From positions 50,382 to 114,381 of the forward strand of contig JAENZP010000011.1 of assembly GCA_016841205.1 (NCBI GenBank): DNA of 64,000 nt, in the 5' to 3' direction. Both the position numbers and the translations under genes were made by a program. Positions 54,996 through 63,940 of this stretch are shown here, piece after piece (positions within the stretch are counted from its first letter, which is position 1; each line of letters starts with the position of its first letter). The DNA comes from Desulfoscipio geothermicus (GTDB lineage Bacteria; Bacillota; Desulfotomaculia; Desulfotomaculales; Desulfallaceae). The notes below the pieces were generated by a model that was given only the letters and a program-made list of their open reading frames with translations, searched no databases and was not told the DNA's origin.

Positions 54996-55658
54996 ATGGA
55001 TCAATTTTATCAACTGCAACAGCAAATCCAAAGATTGCGCCAGGAAATTAACAACATTACTTCAATGACGTCCCAACTACAGCAGTTCGAGCAGAACAAC
55101 GCTTCCCAACTGCAGCGTCTGCAGCAGAACGAGGTAAACGCTACCCAGCAGTTACAAAGAATTCAGCAGATTTGCGGCCAAATCAGCAGCGACCTAAACA
55201 GCGTCAGCAGTGCGGCACAGCAGGCCAGCCAGTCCATGTCACAAAACTATTCTCAATTCGGCACAGGCATTAGCGGCTATGGCCAGCAGTTCGGCACCTT
55301 CGGCAACCAGTTTGCCCCCGGACAAAGCACCGGCGCGTTTGGCTCAAGCCAGTATTACCAACCAAACTATATTTCAAATATGCCAATGCAGCAGCAGCGC
55401 TTCGGCTCCCAGTTCACTGGTGGTTATTCACCTATTATGTCGGGCTACTCACAGAGCTATAACCAGTCCTTTGGTGGTTATGCATCACCAAGCCTAATGA
55501 GTTCACAAGGTTATGGCAGCCAGCAGCAAAACCAAAGTTTTGCTGAAAACCAGCAAATCAGCCAGCAGGCCCAGCAAGCGCTGGCCAATCGTATGAACCA
55601 GAATTTATCCAACCTGAATAACCAGCTTTCCACGGGGAGTAGTTACGCCAGTTTCTAA
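54996..55658 (+). CDS. Gln/Asn-rich coiled-coil protein of unknown function
   Basis: 220 residues. Residues 1-80 are a heptad-like helix packed with Gln, Asn and Leu (LQQQIQRLRQEINNITSMTS). Residues about 85-185 are rich in Gly, Tyr, Ser and Gln (QFGTGISGYGQQFGTFGNQF), and the last 35 return to a Gln-rich helix. There is no signal peptide or membrane helix, and one Cys. The composition is like aggregation-prone or phase-separating proteins, or a spore coat protein. GGGGGG precedes the ATG and a terminator follows. Confidence 0.75.
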   Translation: MDQFYQLQQQIQRLRQEINNITSMTSQLQQFEQNNASQLQRLQQNEVNATQQLQRIQQICGQISSDLNSVSSAAQQASQSMSQNYSQFGTGISGYGQQFGTFGNQFAPGQSTGAFGSSQYYQPNYISNMPMQQQRFGSQFTGGYSPIMSGYSQSYNQSFGGYASPSLMSSQGYGSQQQNQSFAENQQISQQAQQALANRMNQNLSNLNNQLSTGSSYASF

Positions 55659-55694
55659 GTTACACTACAGATTGCAGCAGATAAAAATAGGTTT

Positions 55695-55729
55695 ACCCAG
55701 AGGCCCCTTACCGGGTCCTCTGGGTTTTA
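55695..55729 (+). terminator. Terminator after the Gln-rich protein gene
   Basis: ACCCAGAGG and CCTCTGGGT pair around a short loop and run into TTTTAT. Confidence 0.85.
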
Positions 55730-55849
55730 TCATATTTAGGTGGGTATGATTCTTCAACTTATTACAAGCAATTAGACAAATATCTTTACTTTACATATTT
55801 TACCTTTTAATTTATAATATGGTAAAAGATTATTTAGGGGGCGGTATTT

Positions 55850-56092
55850 TTGGCTAAAATGATTAAAGAGGGTACCTCTTACAGCCAACGTGAAGTAGTA
55901 GACTTGCTGGTAGAGTTTTCTGCGTTTAAGGATCGGGTGGAAAAAAAGTTTAAAATACTGGCCAACGAACTTGACGGAAAAAATAACGAACATGACCTCT
56001 GGGTTAACTTATATCTTATTTCAACTGATTATTCTGAGGAGATGCAAAACAAGCGGCTAAAACAACCCGAAGACTTGCAAAAAATCTCTTAG
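55850..56092 (+). CDS. Small helical protein of unknown function
   Basis: 80 residues from a TTG at 55850, with AGGGGGCGG upstream; the ATG three codons on is an alternative. Charged and helical (FKDRVEKKFKILANELDGKN), no Cys, no membrane helix. No family recognised. The ribosome site supports a real gene. Confidence 0.6.
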   Translation: MAKMIKEGTSYSQREVVDLLVEFSAFKDRVEKKFKILANELDGKNNEHDLWVNLYLISTDYSEEMQNKRLKQPEDLQKIS

Positions 56093-56199
56093 TTCGCCCG
56101 GTGATCATTGGTTTAAGTAAAATTTAATCCTTCTATGTATAAAAAATGCTCTCCTGGTTAATATAATTAATAAATCCAATATTAGGGGAGGAGTTACTT

Positions 56200-56370
56200 T
56201 TGCAGAGTGTTACAACCAGTTGGATCGTTGTTGGCTTGGGGGTAATTGTTTCTTTGATTGGCTGGTACATAGGCGGTTATTGGGGAGCAGGCATACTTGG
56301 TTTTGGTCTGGCCCACATACTGCTGGGCGTTCTGGACATGTTCAGAACCACAGTTAAAACCGAGGAGTAA
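56200..56370 (+). CDS. Small two-helix membrane protein
   Basis: 56 residues from a TTG at 56200, with GGGGAGGAG upstream. Two hydrophobic segments (about 8-22 and 27-46) rich in Gly are followed by a short polar tail ending KTEE. No relative is recognised. A terminator follows at once. Confidence 0.65.
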   Translation: MQSVTTSWIVVGLGVIVSLIGWYIGGYWGAGILGFGLAHILLGVLDMFRTTVKTEE

Positions 56371-56426
56371 CAATAACACAACCACGTGTACTTAATAATT
56401 CCATCAATAGCTCTGCTATAAAACAT

Positions 56427-56470
56427 AAAAGCAACAATGCCAATTAGGCTTGTTGCTTTTTATTTTTTAT
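56427..56470 (+). terminator. Terminator after the small membrane protein gene
   Basis: AAAAGCAACAA and TTGTTGCTTTT pair over 11 bases, then TATTTTTTATTTTTT follows. Confidence 0.88.
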
Positions 56471-56509
56471 TTTTTACATAACCTGACCACAGTCGCACAA
56501 AATATAACC

Positions 56510-56917
56510 ATGTTTACCAAATATATAATCTATGGCCTGTTAGGCTGGGATATGGAAGTAGCCTTTACCGGTTTTATGTCCGGGCTGCATGGCAATCCCC
56601 GTTTGATAGCCCATACTTACCTGTGGATGCTGCCTATTTACGGTTTGGCGGTTTTTCTAGAGCCGTTGCATAACATCATACGCCCCCTGCACTGGTACCT
56701 GAGGGGTATGATCTGGGTACTGGTCATCTGGGTGGTGGAATTAGGCACGGGTGGGCTAATTCGCGCCATTACCGGCACCAGCCCATGGATTTACCGGGAA
56801 GGCTGGCAAATAGCAGGCCTGATCCGCCTGGATATGGCCCCGCTGTGGTTTATAACGGGTTTATTATTTGAGCAAATCCACGACCGGCTTGTAGGCAGAC
56901 TGTATCATATATTCTAG
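56510..56917 (+). CDS. Putative ABC-transporter type IV (CmpB-like) membrane protein
   Basis: 135 residues from the ATG at 56510; the frame extends up to 56450, but that part lies inside the terminator. The sequence FTKYIIYGLLGWDMEVAFTG, LWMLPIYGLAVFLEPLHN and WVVELGTGGLIRAITG matches the CmpB-type family of small four-helix membrane proteins of uncertain role. No Shine-Dalgarno site is clear, so the exact start is uncertain. It overlaps the 3' end of the CoA ligase gene by four bases on the opposite strand. Confidence 0.75.
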   Translation: MFTKYIIYGLLGWDMEVAFTGFMSGLHGNPRLIAHTYLWMLPIYGLAVFLEPLHNIIRPLHWYLRGMIWVLVIWVVELGTGGLIRAITGTSPWIYREGWQIAGLIRLDMAPLWFITGLLFEQIHDRLVGRLYHIF

Positions 56918-58560
56918 CTTCCATTATCGTTAATTTCCCTGGTCAGCATTTCACGCAATCGAAACCTTTGCACTTTATCATTAATAGTTTTAGGAAAGGA
57001 AGAGACTATCTTAATCTTATCCGGAATTTTATATTCAGCTATTTTGCTCCTTAGAAAGGATGCTATCTCTTCTTGAGTTATCTCCGTTGAGCCGTCTTTA
57101 GGAATAATGAAGGCACAGGTTTTTTCGCCAAGTTTATGATCGGGGTAACCGACAATACATGCTTCAGCCACCTTCGGGTGAGTGTACAAATATGATTCTA
57201 TTTCATAAGGGTAAATATGATAGCCCCCCCGGACGATTATGTCATCAATTCGCCCAATGACGGTAACATTTCCCTCCTTATCCATAAACCCCAAATCATA
57301 AACATGGATCCACCCGGAGTTACAGAAAGTAGTTTCTGTCCGGCTAGAATCCCCCCAATACCCCAATGCATTGCCAAAACTCCGGACATAGATCTCTCCG
57401 ACGTGGTCGCATGGAACAATCTGTACATTACTATTGACAATTTTTACTTCTACACCACCATGAACCGGCTTGCCGGAGGTGCTATATACAGTTTCCGAAG
57501 GATCCGCCAACTTTGCCATAGTGGCATGACCATATTCACAAGCGCCATAAGATGTAGTCAATGTACAATTAAATTTATTTTGTAATTCGATAAGGATCTC
57601 TTTGGGTGCAGAAGCCCCGTAAAAGTAAATATTACGTACCGAAGAAATATCATAGCTAGAAAAATGCGAGTGTTTCATTATTCTGATAAAAGATAACGGC
57701 ATACCAATAGGAGAAGTTACTTTGTATTGCTGAATTGAATTTAATACAGCCTCTGAATCATAACTTTCCGGAAGCACTAAAGTAGTCCTGCTTAGAATTG
57801 GGCACGTTTCGAGATACATTACACCAACAGCTGAGGAAAGCGGCAGCATTCCAAGCCATATCTCATTATCTAGTACCTCCCGCATATAGATGCTTGAACA
57901 GGCAAGGCGATAGATTGTATTATGCGTGTGCACTATCCCTTTGGGAACAGCGGTAGTTCCGGAGGTATAAACAATTGCTGCAATATCGTCCGGATCGACC
58001 GGGTGATCATGGATATATTTTTCTACCGAGTTTTTGGCATCGTTATCGCCGGTGAGAAGTTGGCGTAACGAAATCATCTCTGCTTTCGTCCTGCCTTTTA
58101 CGATTACATGTTCCAATGCAGGAAGCTGTGGACGAAGTCCGGCGATTAAATCAACAAAGGAAAAATCGTCAATATCCGAAGTCATTATTATCGCCCGCAC
58201 CTTACTATGCATCAAGGCGAATTTCAAATCTGATTCCCGGAAATTTATATTTAGAGGGACTTTAACTGCCCCAATTTTTAAGATAGCTTGACTGGCAATA
58301 ATAAATTCCGGGCAGTTAGGCAAAAGGATCGCAATATTATCACCATGTCTAATCCCAAGATTTAATAATGATTGGGCTAACTGGTTAACTGAATCATCTA
58401 ATTGCAGATAAGTAATTTCTTTATTATTAAAAATTATGGCGGGTTTGTCCGGTACCATCGCTACGACCTGATCCAAATAATCGCCAGCAGTCATACCGGC
58501 CGCAATAAACCCATTTGATTGTGCATAGCTTTTCTTTTTATACATGGCTTTCTTCACCAT
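56914..58560 (-). CDS. AMP-dependent acid-CoA ligase
   Basis: 548 residues, ANL superfamily. The P-loop is IVYTSGTTAVPKGIVHTH (about 198-215); YGACEYGH replaces the more usual YGMTE; the hinge region has HVYDLGFMDKEGNVTVIGRID, and the C-terminal Lys is in INDKVQRFRL. Its clear sigma-54 promoter with an activator site, and the activator gene next door, suggest induction by an aromatic or other acid that the product then activates. Start at 58560 is tentative; ATG 58545 is an alternative. Confidence 0.88.
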   Translation of the reverse strand: MVKKAMYKKKSYAQSNGFIAAGMTAGDYLDQVVAMVPDKPAIIFNNKEITYLQLDDSVNQLAQSLLNLGIRHGDNIAILLPNCPEFIIASQAILKIGAVKVPLNINFRESDLKFALMHSKVRAIIMTSDIDDFSFVDLIAGLRPQLPALEHVIVKGRTKAEMISLRQLLTGDNDAKNSVEKYIHDHPVDPDDIAAIVYTSGTTAVPKGIVHTHNTIYRLACSSIYMREVLDNEIWLGMLPLSSAVGVMYLETCPILSRTTLVLPESYDSEAVLNSIQQYKVTSPIGMPLSFIRIMKHSHFSSYDISSVRNIYFYGASAPKEILIELQNKFNCTLTTSYGACEYGHATMAKLADPSETVYSTSGKPVHGGVEVKIVNSNVQIVPCDHVGEIYVRSFGNALGYWGDSSRTETTFCNSGWIHVYDLGFMDKEGNVTVIGRIDDIIVRGGYHIYPYEIESYLYTHPKVAEACIVGYPDHKLGEKTCAFIIPKDGSTEITQEEIASFLRSKIAEYKIPDKIKIVSSFPKTINDKVQRFRLREMLTREINDNGS

Positions 58561-58673
58561 TCCTTATCGAGCCACCTATTGCTGTCAATAAACTGATTAG
58601 CACGTATTCAAAACCCCGGCAACTCCTAGCTTGCAAAGCCTTAAGTCACCTTAGCCCGCTGGCTTAATTATAA

Positions 58674-58689
58674 AGCAAAAATTATACCA
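58674..58689 (-). promoter_or_regulatory. Sigma-54 promoter of the CoA ligase gene
   Basis: Minus strand TGGTAT, five bases, TTGC, giving the invariant GG and GC exactly ten bases apart. Transcription would begin near 58663, about 100 bases before the CoA ligase start. Confidence 0.72.
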
Positions 58690-58739
58690 TGTATATTTTC
58701 GATAATTTTTAATAAATTCGGGATTATTTACCCCCTTAA

Positions 58740-58760
58740 ATTGTCTGACAGTCATACAAT
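58740..58760. promoter_or_regulatory. Palindromic activator site (UAS candidate)
   Basis: ATTGT-C-TGAC-A-GTCA-T-ACAAT: a 21-bp palindrome with only one mismatched pair. Its centre lies about 87 bases upstream of the predicted sigma-54 start site and 11 bases beyond the stop of the activator gene. Confidence 0.6.
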
Positions 58761-58770
58761 GTTTCAAATT

Positions 58771-60477
58771 TTATCGCTTTAATTTATCATACAAAGCAGC
58801 CCGGCTAATACCTAATATTTTGGCCGCCTTTGATTTATTACCCCCTGTAATCTCAAGTGCTTTTTCTATCGTATCTTTTGTTACCTTTGATAGAGCCAGT
58901 CCATATCCAAAATCATCATTGTCATTTTTCAAATCCTGCGCGTGAATACCAAGATCATCTAATTGAATTAAATTAGTGTTACAATAAATAACAGCCCGTT
59001 CAAGCATATTTTCTAATTCCCTAATATTTCCTGGCCAGTTATAGCTTGTTAAAAATTTCATAACTTCGTCTGTTACACCATTAATTTGCTTTCCAGACTC
59101 CTTACTAAATCTACTAATAAAATAATCCAACAAATTGGTAATATCTTCAACATGTTCTCTTAAGGGCGGTGCAGTTATAACCAATACATTTAATCTATAA
59201 TAGAGGTCATTTCTAAATTTCCCTTCTTTTACAAGCTTGTATAAATTTTTATTTGTGGCGGCAAGAATACGCACATCAACTTTTTTTGTTTTAATGCCGC
59301 CAATCCGCTCTACTTCTTTCTCCTGGATTACACGCAATAATTTGCTCTGCAACGACATGGGCATATCGCCAATTTCATCCAGAAATATAGTACTTCCATC
59401 GGCAAGCTCAAACTTCCCCGGCTTTCCATGTCTAAGAGCACCGGTAAATGCCCCTCCCTCATAACCGAACAACTCAGCCTCGGCAATCTCTGCCGGTATC
59501 GCAGCACAATTAACCTTTATGAAAGGGCGTTTGTAGCGCTTGCTCGCGTTATGAATGGATTGGGCCACCAATTCTTTCCCAGTCCCACTTTCGCCGGATA
59601 TAAGTACCGTAGAAGTACTTGGTGCGGCCTGCATGATTTGCCTTTTTATTTCGGCCACCACCGTACTTCTGCCAATAATACTGTCTATAGTGTACTTAGT
59701 ACCATTCAACTTTAATAATTCATCAGAACGGTCAATTTTAATCTGAGAGGCTGCTTCTTCCTTATTATATTGTTTAGCTGCATCAATCTCAGCGGCATCC
59801 TGAATGATCAAAATTGCTCCTTTGGTTTTACCTGCATGAATTATCGGGATACCATTGACAATTAAAATTTTGGACCGGTAATTAATTCTTTGCGGGCTTC
59901 TCCAAATCCCACAGATAATTTCGTCAAAAGGCAGGTCCGGTAGTATTTTATTAATATGTCCTTCAATCTTAACATCCGGGAAAATGCGGTTAATAAAACT
60001 GCTGACTAAATTTATTGTCCCAAACTCATCGGTAGCTACAATTCCACACGGCACTTGCTGAAAAATATTAGATAGCTCCTCATATAAAAATTCAATATGG
60101 TCAAGCAGGTGATTAACTGCGAAAGGCTGGGTAATCACACCGCTTGGTCTGCCGTCAAGGTCTACTACGGGAGTTTGGGCAATCTTAGCGTTTCGCAACC
60201 AAAGTATTAATTCCGATAGATTGTTAAAAGTTTTGTCCTCTCGAAAATACATAACATCCCGCAGGTAATAATCTTCTATAACAGTATCCAAGTTCGCTCC
60301 CTGAAGAATGCAATCATGCAAGTTAATGCGGGTAAATACACCGATTAACAGTCCATCTTGGTTAACTACAGGGATTCCTGTCATTCTGGTCTTGCGAAAT
60401 ATAAGCAGAGCATCTCTCACAGTATCATCAGGGCTAAGGGAAACTGTAGTCGGAACCATGATTTCCTTCGCCTTCAT
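58771..60477 (-). CDS. Sigma-54-dependent activator with CBS, PAS, AAA+ and Fis domains
   Basis: 568 residues from the ATG at 60477 (GGGGTGAG upstream). Two CBS domains (about 5-120) and a PAS domain (about 130-230) form the sensor part. The AAA+ domain has Walker A GESGTGKE, the sigma-54 contact loop GAFTGA, Walker B STIFLDEIGDMP and the GNIREL motif. The last 45 residues are a Fis-type HTH (NKSAKILGISRAALYDKL). It should activate the CoA ligase promoter nearby. The CBS pair hints at adenine-nucleotide sensing and the PAS domain at ligand sensing. Confidence 0.93.
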   Translation of the reverse strand: MKAKEIMVPTTVSLSPDDTVRDALLIFRKTRMTGIPVVNQDGLLIGVFTRINLHDCILQGANLDTVIEDYYLRDVMYFREDKTFNNLSELILWLRNAKIAQTPVVDLDGRPSGVITQPFAVNHLLDHIEFLYEELSNIFQQVPCGIVATDEFGTINLVSSFINRIFPDVKIEGHINKILPDLPFDEIICGIWRSPQRINYRSKILIVNGIPIIHAGKTKGAILIIQDAAEIDAAKQYNKEEAASQIKIDRSDELLKLNGTKYTIDSIIGRSTVVAEIKRQIMQAAPSTSTVLISGESGTGKELVAQSIHNASKRYKRPFIKVNCAAIPAEIAEAELFGYEGGAFTGALRHGKPGKFELADGSTIFLDEIGDMPMSLQSKLLRVIQEKEVERIGGIKTKKVDVRILAATNKNLYKLVKEGKFRNDLYYRLNVLVITAPPLREHVEDITNLLDYFISRFSKESGKQINGVTDEVMKFLTSYNWPGNIRELENMLERAVIYCNTNLIQLDDLGIHAQDLKNDNDDFGYGLALSKVTKDTIEKALEITGGNKSKAAKILGISRAALYDKLKR

Positions 60478-60762
60478 ATACTCACCCCAATCCAATTTGG
60501 CACTTAAAACCAATCGACAATACTTGTCTTTATCCTGAATATGGGATCCACCTTGTTTACCTAGATCAAATGCAACCCATCTGAGATAAATTAAATTAGT
60601 TTTTTTAAATTTTACATTATTCAAACTTTAAAAAACTTACAAGACTAATTTTACACCAATTTCTTTATATTTTGAAGTTCTTCGTCAAATTTCTTAGTTT
60701 AAATTACTTGTCATATAATTACATTGGTAACAGAAATCATCGTTTGAATTCTAAAAAGACAA

Positions 60763-60798
60763 TAAAAAAAGGGCGTGCAAGTCACAACTTGCATACCC
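60763..60798 (-). terminator. Terminator after the amidohydrolase gene
   Basis: Minus strand AGGGTATGCAAGTTG pairs with ACTTGCACGCCC and enters TTTTTTTATT. Confidence 0.8.
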
Positions 60799-60815
60799 TC
60801 TAAGCTCGAAAGAAC

Positions 60816-61649
60816 TCAAACTGGCAATCCTAATAATTTTGCGGCATTTAAGCCCAGTATTTTTTCCTTGGCAGCTTCGGTCAAAGGCAACGCCCGAATG
60901 GTGTTAATATTTTTTTGAATACTATCAACACCGGGCCAGTCGGTGCCAAACAAAACTTTATCGGCCGCTCTTTCTAGCTCCGGGAAATAATCAAGTAACT
61001 TCTGTGGCGGTAGCCCTGCTACCTCCATATAGACATTTTCGTGCAGCCGGGCCAGGAAAAATGCATGCTGATACCAAAAGCCTCTGCCACTGTGCACCAA
61101 AATTATTGGCAAATCGGGAAAGTCAACAGCCACATCATCCAGGTAAAGAGGATCACCATATTTCATTCGCGATCCTTTAAAGATCGAGGACCCGGTATGA
61201 AACATAACCGGGATTTGCTGTGACTCCGCCTCGGCATATAACGGATAAAGAAGACTGTCATTAGGGTAAAATTGCTGATAAGTTGGGTAGAGCTTGAGAC
61301 CCCGGAAACCATCTGCTATCAGACGCTTTAGTTCCTTTCTTGCACTCGGAACCATAAAAGGGTTAACACTGGCAAATGGGATAAGACTTTCATGTCCCGC
61401 ACAGAACTGTGTTACATATTCATTGGGACATACACCAGTGGCCGCAGGACATAGTTCTGCTAAAACAACTCCGTAATCCACACCATTTGCATGCAAATAT
61501 TTAACGAACTCATCCGGATTGCAATACCTGTCATGAAACTCTTGCCAGTCTCCCCCGGATCGAGCATTTTCAAAGAATTCAAGGCAGCTTTCGGAATAGG
61601 AATCATAATGCACGGTATGGATGTGAAAATCTATAACGGGAGAACTCAT
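60816..61649 (-). CDS. Amidohydrolase-2 family metal-dependent hydrolase or decarboxylase
   Basis: 277 residues, TIM-barrel. DFHIHTVHYDSY provides the HxH metal pair; later histidines occur in MFHTGSSIF and ILVHSGRGF, and the acid in FGTDWPGVDS. This branch contains aromatic acid decarboxylases (ACMSD, gamma-resorcylate) and lactone hydrolases. Placement between a sigma-54 activator and a solute symporter fits catabolism of an imported acid. The exact reaction is unknown. Confidence 0.85.
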   Translation of the reverse strand: MSSPVIDFHIHTVHYDSYSESCLEFFENARSGGDWQEFHDRYCNPDEFVKYLHANGVDYGVVLAELCPAATGVCPNEYVTQFCAGHESLIPFASVNPFMVPSARKELKRLIADGFRGLKLYPTYQQFYPNDSLLYPLYAEAESQQIPVMFHTGSSIFKGSRMKYGDPLYLDDVAVDFPDLPIILVHSGRGFWYQHAFFLARLHENVYMEVAGLPPQKLLDYFPELERAADKVLFGTDWPGVDSIQKNINTIRALPLTEAAKEKILGLNAAKLLGLPV

Positions 61650-61747
61650 AATTAATCACCTGATTTCTAAATTATTAAACATTTTGTACTATTTTATAAT
61701 ATCACTACTTGATACCATTTTCTATGGTCATTTTAGATCATGACGAT

Positions 61748-61761
61748 GCCCAACCCGTACC
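61748..61761 (-). promoter_or_regulatory. Weak sigma-54 promoter candidate before the amidohydrolase gene
   Basis: Minus strand CGGTACGGGTTGGGC has GG and GC ten bases apart, but the TTGC box is GGGC. Start would be near 61736. GTCATACA at 61820, about 85 bases upstream, shares eight bases with the palindrome at 58740-58760. Tentative. Confidence 0.3.
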
Positions 61762-61882
61762 GTGGTAATAAAGTCAATCATTTGCAGTAATAGTTGTATT
61801 ATCTTAATTATGTAAAATCGTCATACATGTAAGCAGAAATGACAATTTTATTTACATCATTCAACCTTTATAAATAGAAAAA

Positions 61883-62096
61883 TCGACGAGAACTATGTCC
61901 TCGCTCCTCGACCATACTTTAGGTCAACCCTTCAACGGCCTTCGTAATAAAGGAAGGCGGGCAAAATTCATCTTCTGGGTAAGACCCAAAACGAAAATCA
62001 CGTTCAGGCGATCTTCGTTCGGGCCGTAACGCTTAAAAAAGCTTTGCAAGCCATTTACCAAAAGAACAGGACCACTTGAGCGGCCCTGTTCTTAAC
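61883..62096 (-). other. Unexplained segment between two terminator-like hairpins
   Basis: On the minus strand a hairpin AAGAACAGG/CCTGTTCTT (62096-62062) ends in TTTT and serves the symporter operon. Downstream a frame at 62061-61924 (45 residues, with QSFFKRYGPNEDRLNVIFVL and GLTQKMNFARLP) has no ribosome site. A second hairpin with GTCGAGGAGCGAGGAC-type arms ends in TTTTT at about 61883. It could be a small ORF relic or a small RNA. Confidence 0.35.
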
Positions 62097-62134
62097 ACGT
62101 TATTTATACAGTTGAGAGTTCCGTGAACATGTTA

Positions 62135-62344
62135 CTAATCTTGAAATGGATTTTTGGGCCAATGATACTTGCAAAACATTCCAAAAATCACAACCATCGC
62201 CAAGTTAAGGAGTATTTGATAAAACACATGCCAGGGGATCCAGCCAAATACTATAGGGTTAACTGTATTCCACTGCCAAAAGTCAACATAGAATACAAAG
62301 GGAAGGAACATCATTATAAACCAAAACATTGCTTTCCCTGTCAT
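62135..62344 (-). CDS. Small DUF3311-like membrane subunit of the symporter
   Basis: 69 residues with two hydrophobic helices (about 5-22 and 40-60), rich in Trp and Phe (FWFIMMFLPFVFYVDFWQWN). Proteins of this kind (DUF3311) are commonly encoded next to sodium/solute symporter genes and are assumed to be accessory subunits. GGAGG precedes the ATG. The opposite strand also has an open frame here, rejected because its product is not protein-like. Confidence 0.72.
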   Translation of the reverse strand: MTGKAMFWFIMMFLPFVFYVDFWQWNTVNPIVFGWIPWHVFYQILLNLAMVVIFGMFCKYHWPKNPFQD

Positions 62345-62443
62345 AAAGAATAACCTCCTTTAAAATAATTTTTGATTACACATTAAACATTTTTCTAATC
62401 AGTTAGTTATTAATCTCTTAAAAAATTATACATTATTCTTTAA

Positions 62444-63940
62444 TCATGCATTTTGACTTTTGAAAATCGTATCCATGAAACCATGTTTTTCATCGATTGC
62501 TCTTTGTTCATCTTGGCTGTGATTTGTCATTAAACTTACAACTATTAATACTACTGCACTAATAATAACTGCCGGGACACAAGCTTGCCATTGGCCAAGA
62601 ACCGCCGGCGAAATTATACCGAATGCAAATAGCGCCACGATTGCCTCGCCTGCCAATACCGAGCAAATAACACCAGTTGCGGTACTCCTCCGCCAATACA
62701 GGGCAGCCAAAACTCCCGGAACAAGTACGGCGTATCCGGTAAAAGCCCAGGTTACAATAGCTAATATTGCCGCCGGCGGCTTAAGAGCAATGACACAGGC
62801 CAAAACTGCTAAAGAGAAGATAAAAACACGTCCAACAAACACTTCTTTGTCCGGGCTAAGATTCTTGTTTATATATGGAATGTAAAAATCCTTTAATATC
62901 ATTGTGCTAATGGTAATTAATTGAGAGGCAGTCGTTGACATTATGGCAGCTAATACGGCTGATAAAACACATGCCCCAACCCATGGCGCGTAATAGTTTT
63001 GTAACAGCATCGGAATTATTGAATCTGATGCCTTACCCTCAAGGCCTGGGAAAACTAAAGTTCCAAACGCACCGAGGAATAAAACAGGTATATAAATCAC
63101 GATCATGGCAATTGGATAAAGAGTCATAGTTGTCTTTAAAGAATCCGGGTTTTTAGCTGCCAAGTACTTTGTAAAAAGCTGCGGAAAAACAGGTACGCCC
63201 AAGGCAATAACAAGACCGAAGCTAATCCATTTCTCAATTGAGAAATTACCTCTCCCAAAAAGTTCCGGATGGACAGCCATTAAATTATGAGCTGCTTCTG
63301 TAGGACCGCCGATCTTAAAAACAATTAAAAGAAACGCCAATACAACACAAATTATCATTACGGAGCCTTGAAATAAGTCCGCGTAGGCAGTGGCCTTTAA
63401 CCCGCCCATAAAAACATAAACCGTAATAAATACTAAAACCATTAACACCCCTACAAAGGCAGGTACGGCACCCCCGGTTATTGCGTTGATCACATAACCG
63501 GCCCCGATAGGTTGCACTAACATGTACGCTACGGTAAAGACCGCCATCGCTAATAACATAACAAGAGTTACACCCTTGCTGTTATATATCGCCCCCAAAA
63601 GTTGAGGTGCTGTCATAAATCCATACTGCCTGCCAAGCAGCCAGGTGCGATAGCCAATTGCATAAAAAAACACAGCTGCTAAACTTGTAGTAGTCGCCAG
63701 ATATCCAAAGAACCCCACCCCTAAGTGATAAGATCCGCCGGGAGCGCCCATATAAGCAAATGCACTAATATTTGTTGCAAATAATGTAAAGAACATTACA
63801 TAAGGGCCAAGTTCTCTGGCTGCTAAAAAATATCCTTCAGATGATTTTGCTGATTGCCTGCCTGTATATATCCCTATACCAAGGGTAAATGCTAAATAAG
63901 CTAAAATAACAAACATTGCCCCCATTGCTGGACCTGACAT
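62444..63940 (-). CDS. Sodium:solute symporter (SSS family)
   Basis: 498 residues with about 13 membrane helices. SSS features include YLAFTLGIGIYTGRQSAKSS at the start, the TAPQLLGAIYNS helix, the sodium-site region GGLKATAYADLFQG and ASQLITISTMILKDFY. It imports a small organic solute, often a carboxylate, with Na+. It is followed by the DUF3311 gene and then, 3' of a terminator, the amidohydrolase gene, suggesting an uptake-and-degradation cluster. AGGAGGAT precedes the ATG. The substrate is not predictable. Confidence 0.92.
   Translation of the reverse strand: MSGPAMGAMFVILAYLAFTLGIGIYTGRQSAKSSEGYFLAARELGPYVMFFTLFATNISAFAYMGAPGGSYHLGVGFFGYLATTTSLAAVFFYAIGYRTWLLGRQYGFMTAPQLLGAIYNSKGVTLVMLLAMAVFTVAYMLVQPIGAGYVINAITGGAVPAFVGVLMVLVFITVYVFMGGLKATAYADLFQGSVMIICVVLAFLLIVFKIGGPTEAAHNLMAVHPELFGRGNFSIEKWISFGLVIALGVPVFPQLFTKYLAAKNPDSLKTTMTLYPIAMIVIYIPVLFLGAFGTLVFPGLEGKASDSIIPMLLQNYYAPWVGACVLSAVLAAIMSTTASQLITISTMILKDFYIPYINKNLSPDKEVFVGRVFIFSLAVLACVIALKPPAAILAIVTWAFTGYAVLVPGVLAALYWRRSTATGVICSVLAGEAIVALFAFGIISPAVLGQWQACVPAVIISAVVLIVVSLMTNHSQDEQRAIDEKHGFMDTIFKSQNA

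Noticed and set aside
62123..62353. 76-residue plus-strand open frame opposite the DUF3311-like gene
   Set aside because: The minus-strand protein has two clear membrane helices and a ribosome site next to its symporter partner; the plus frame has neither.
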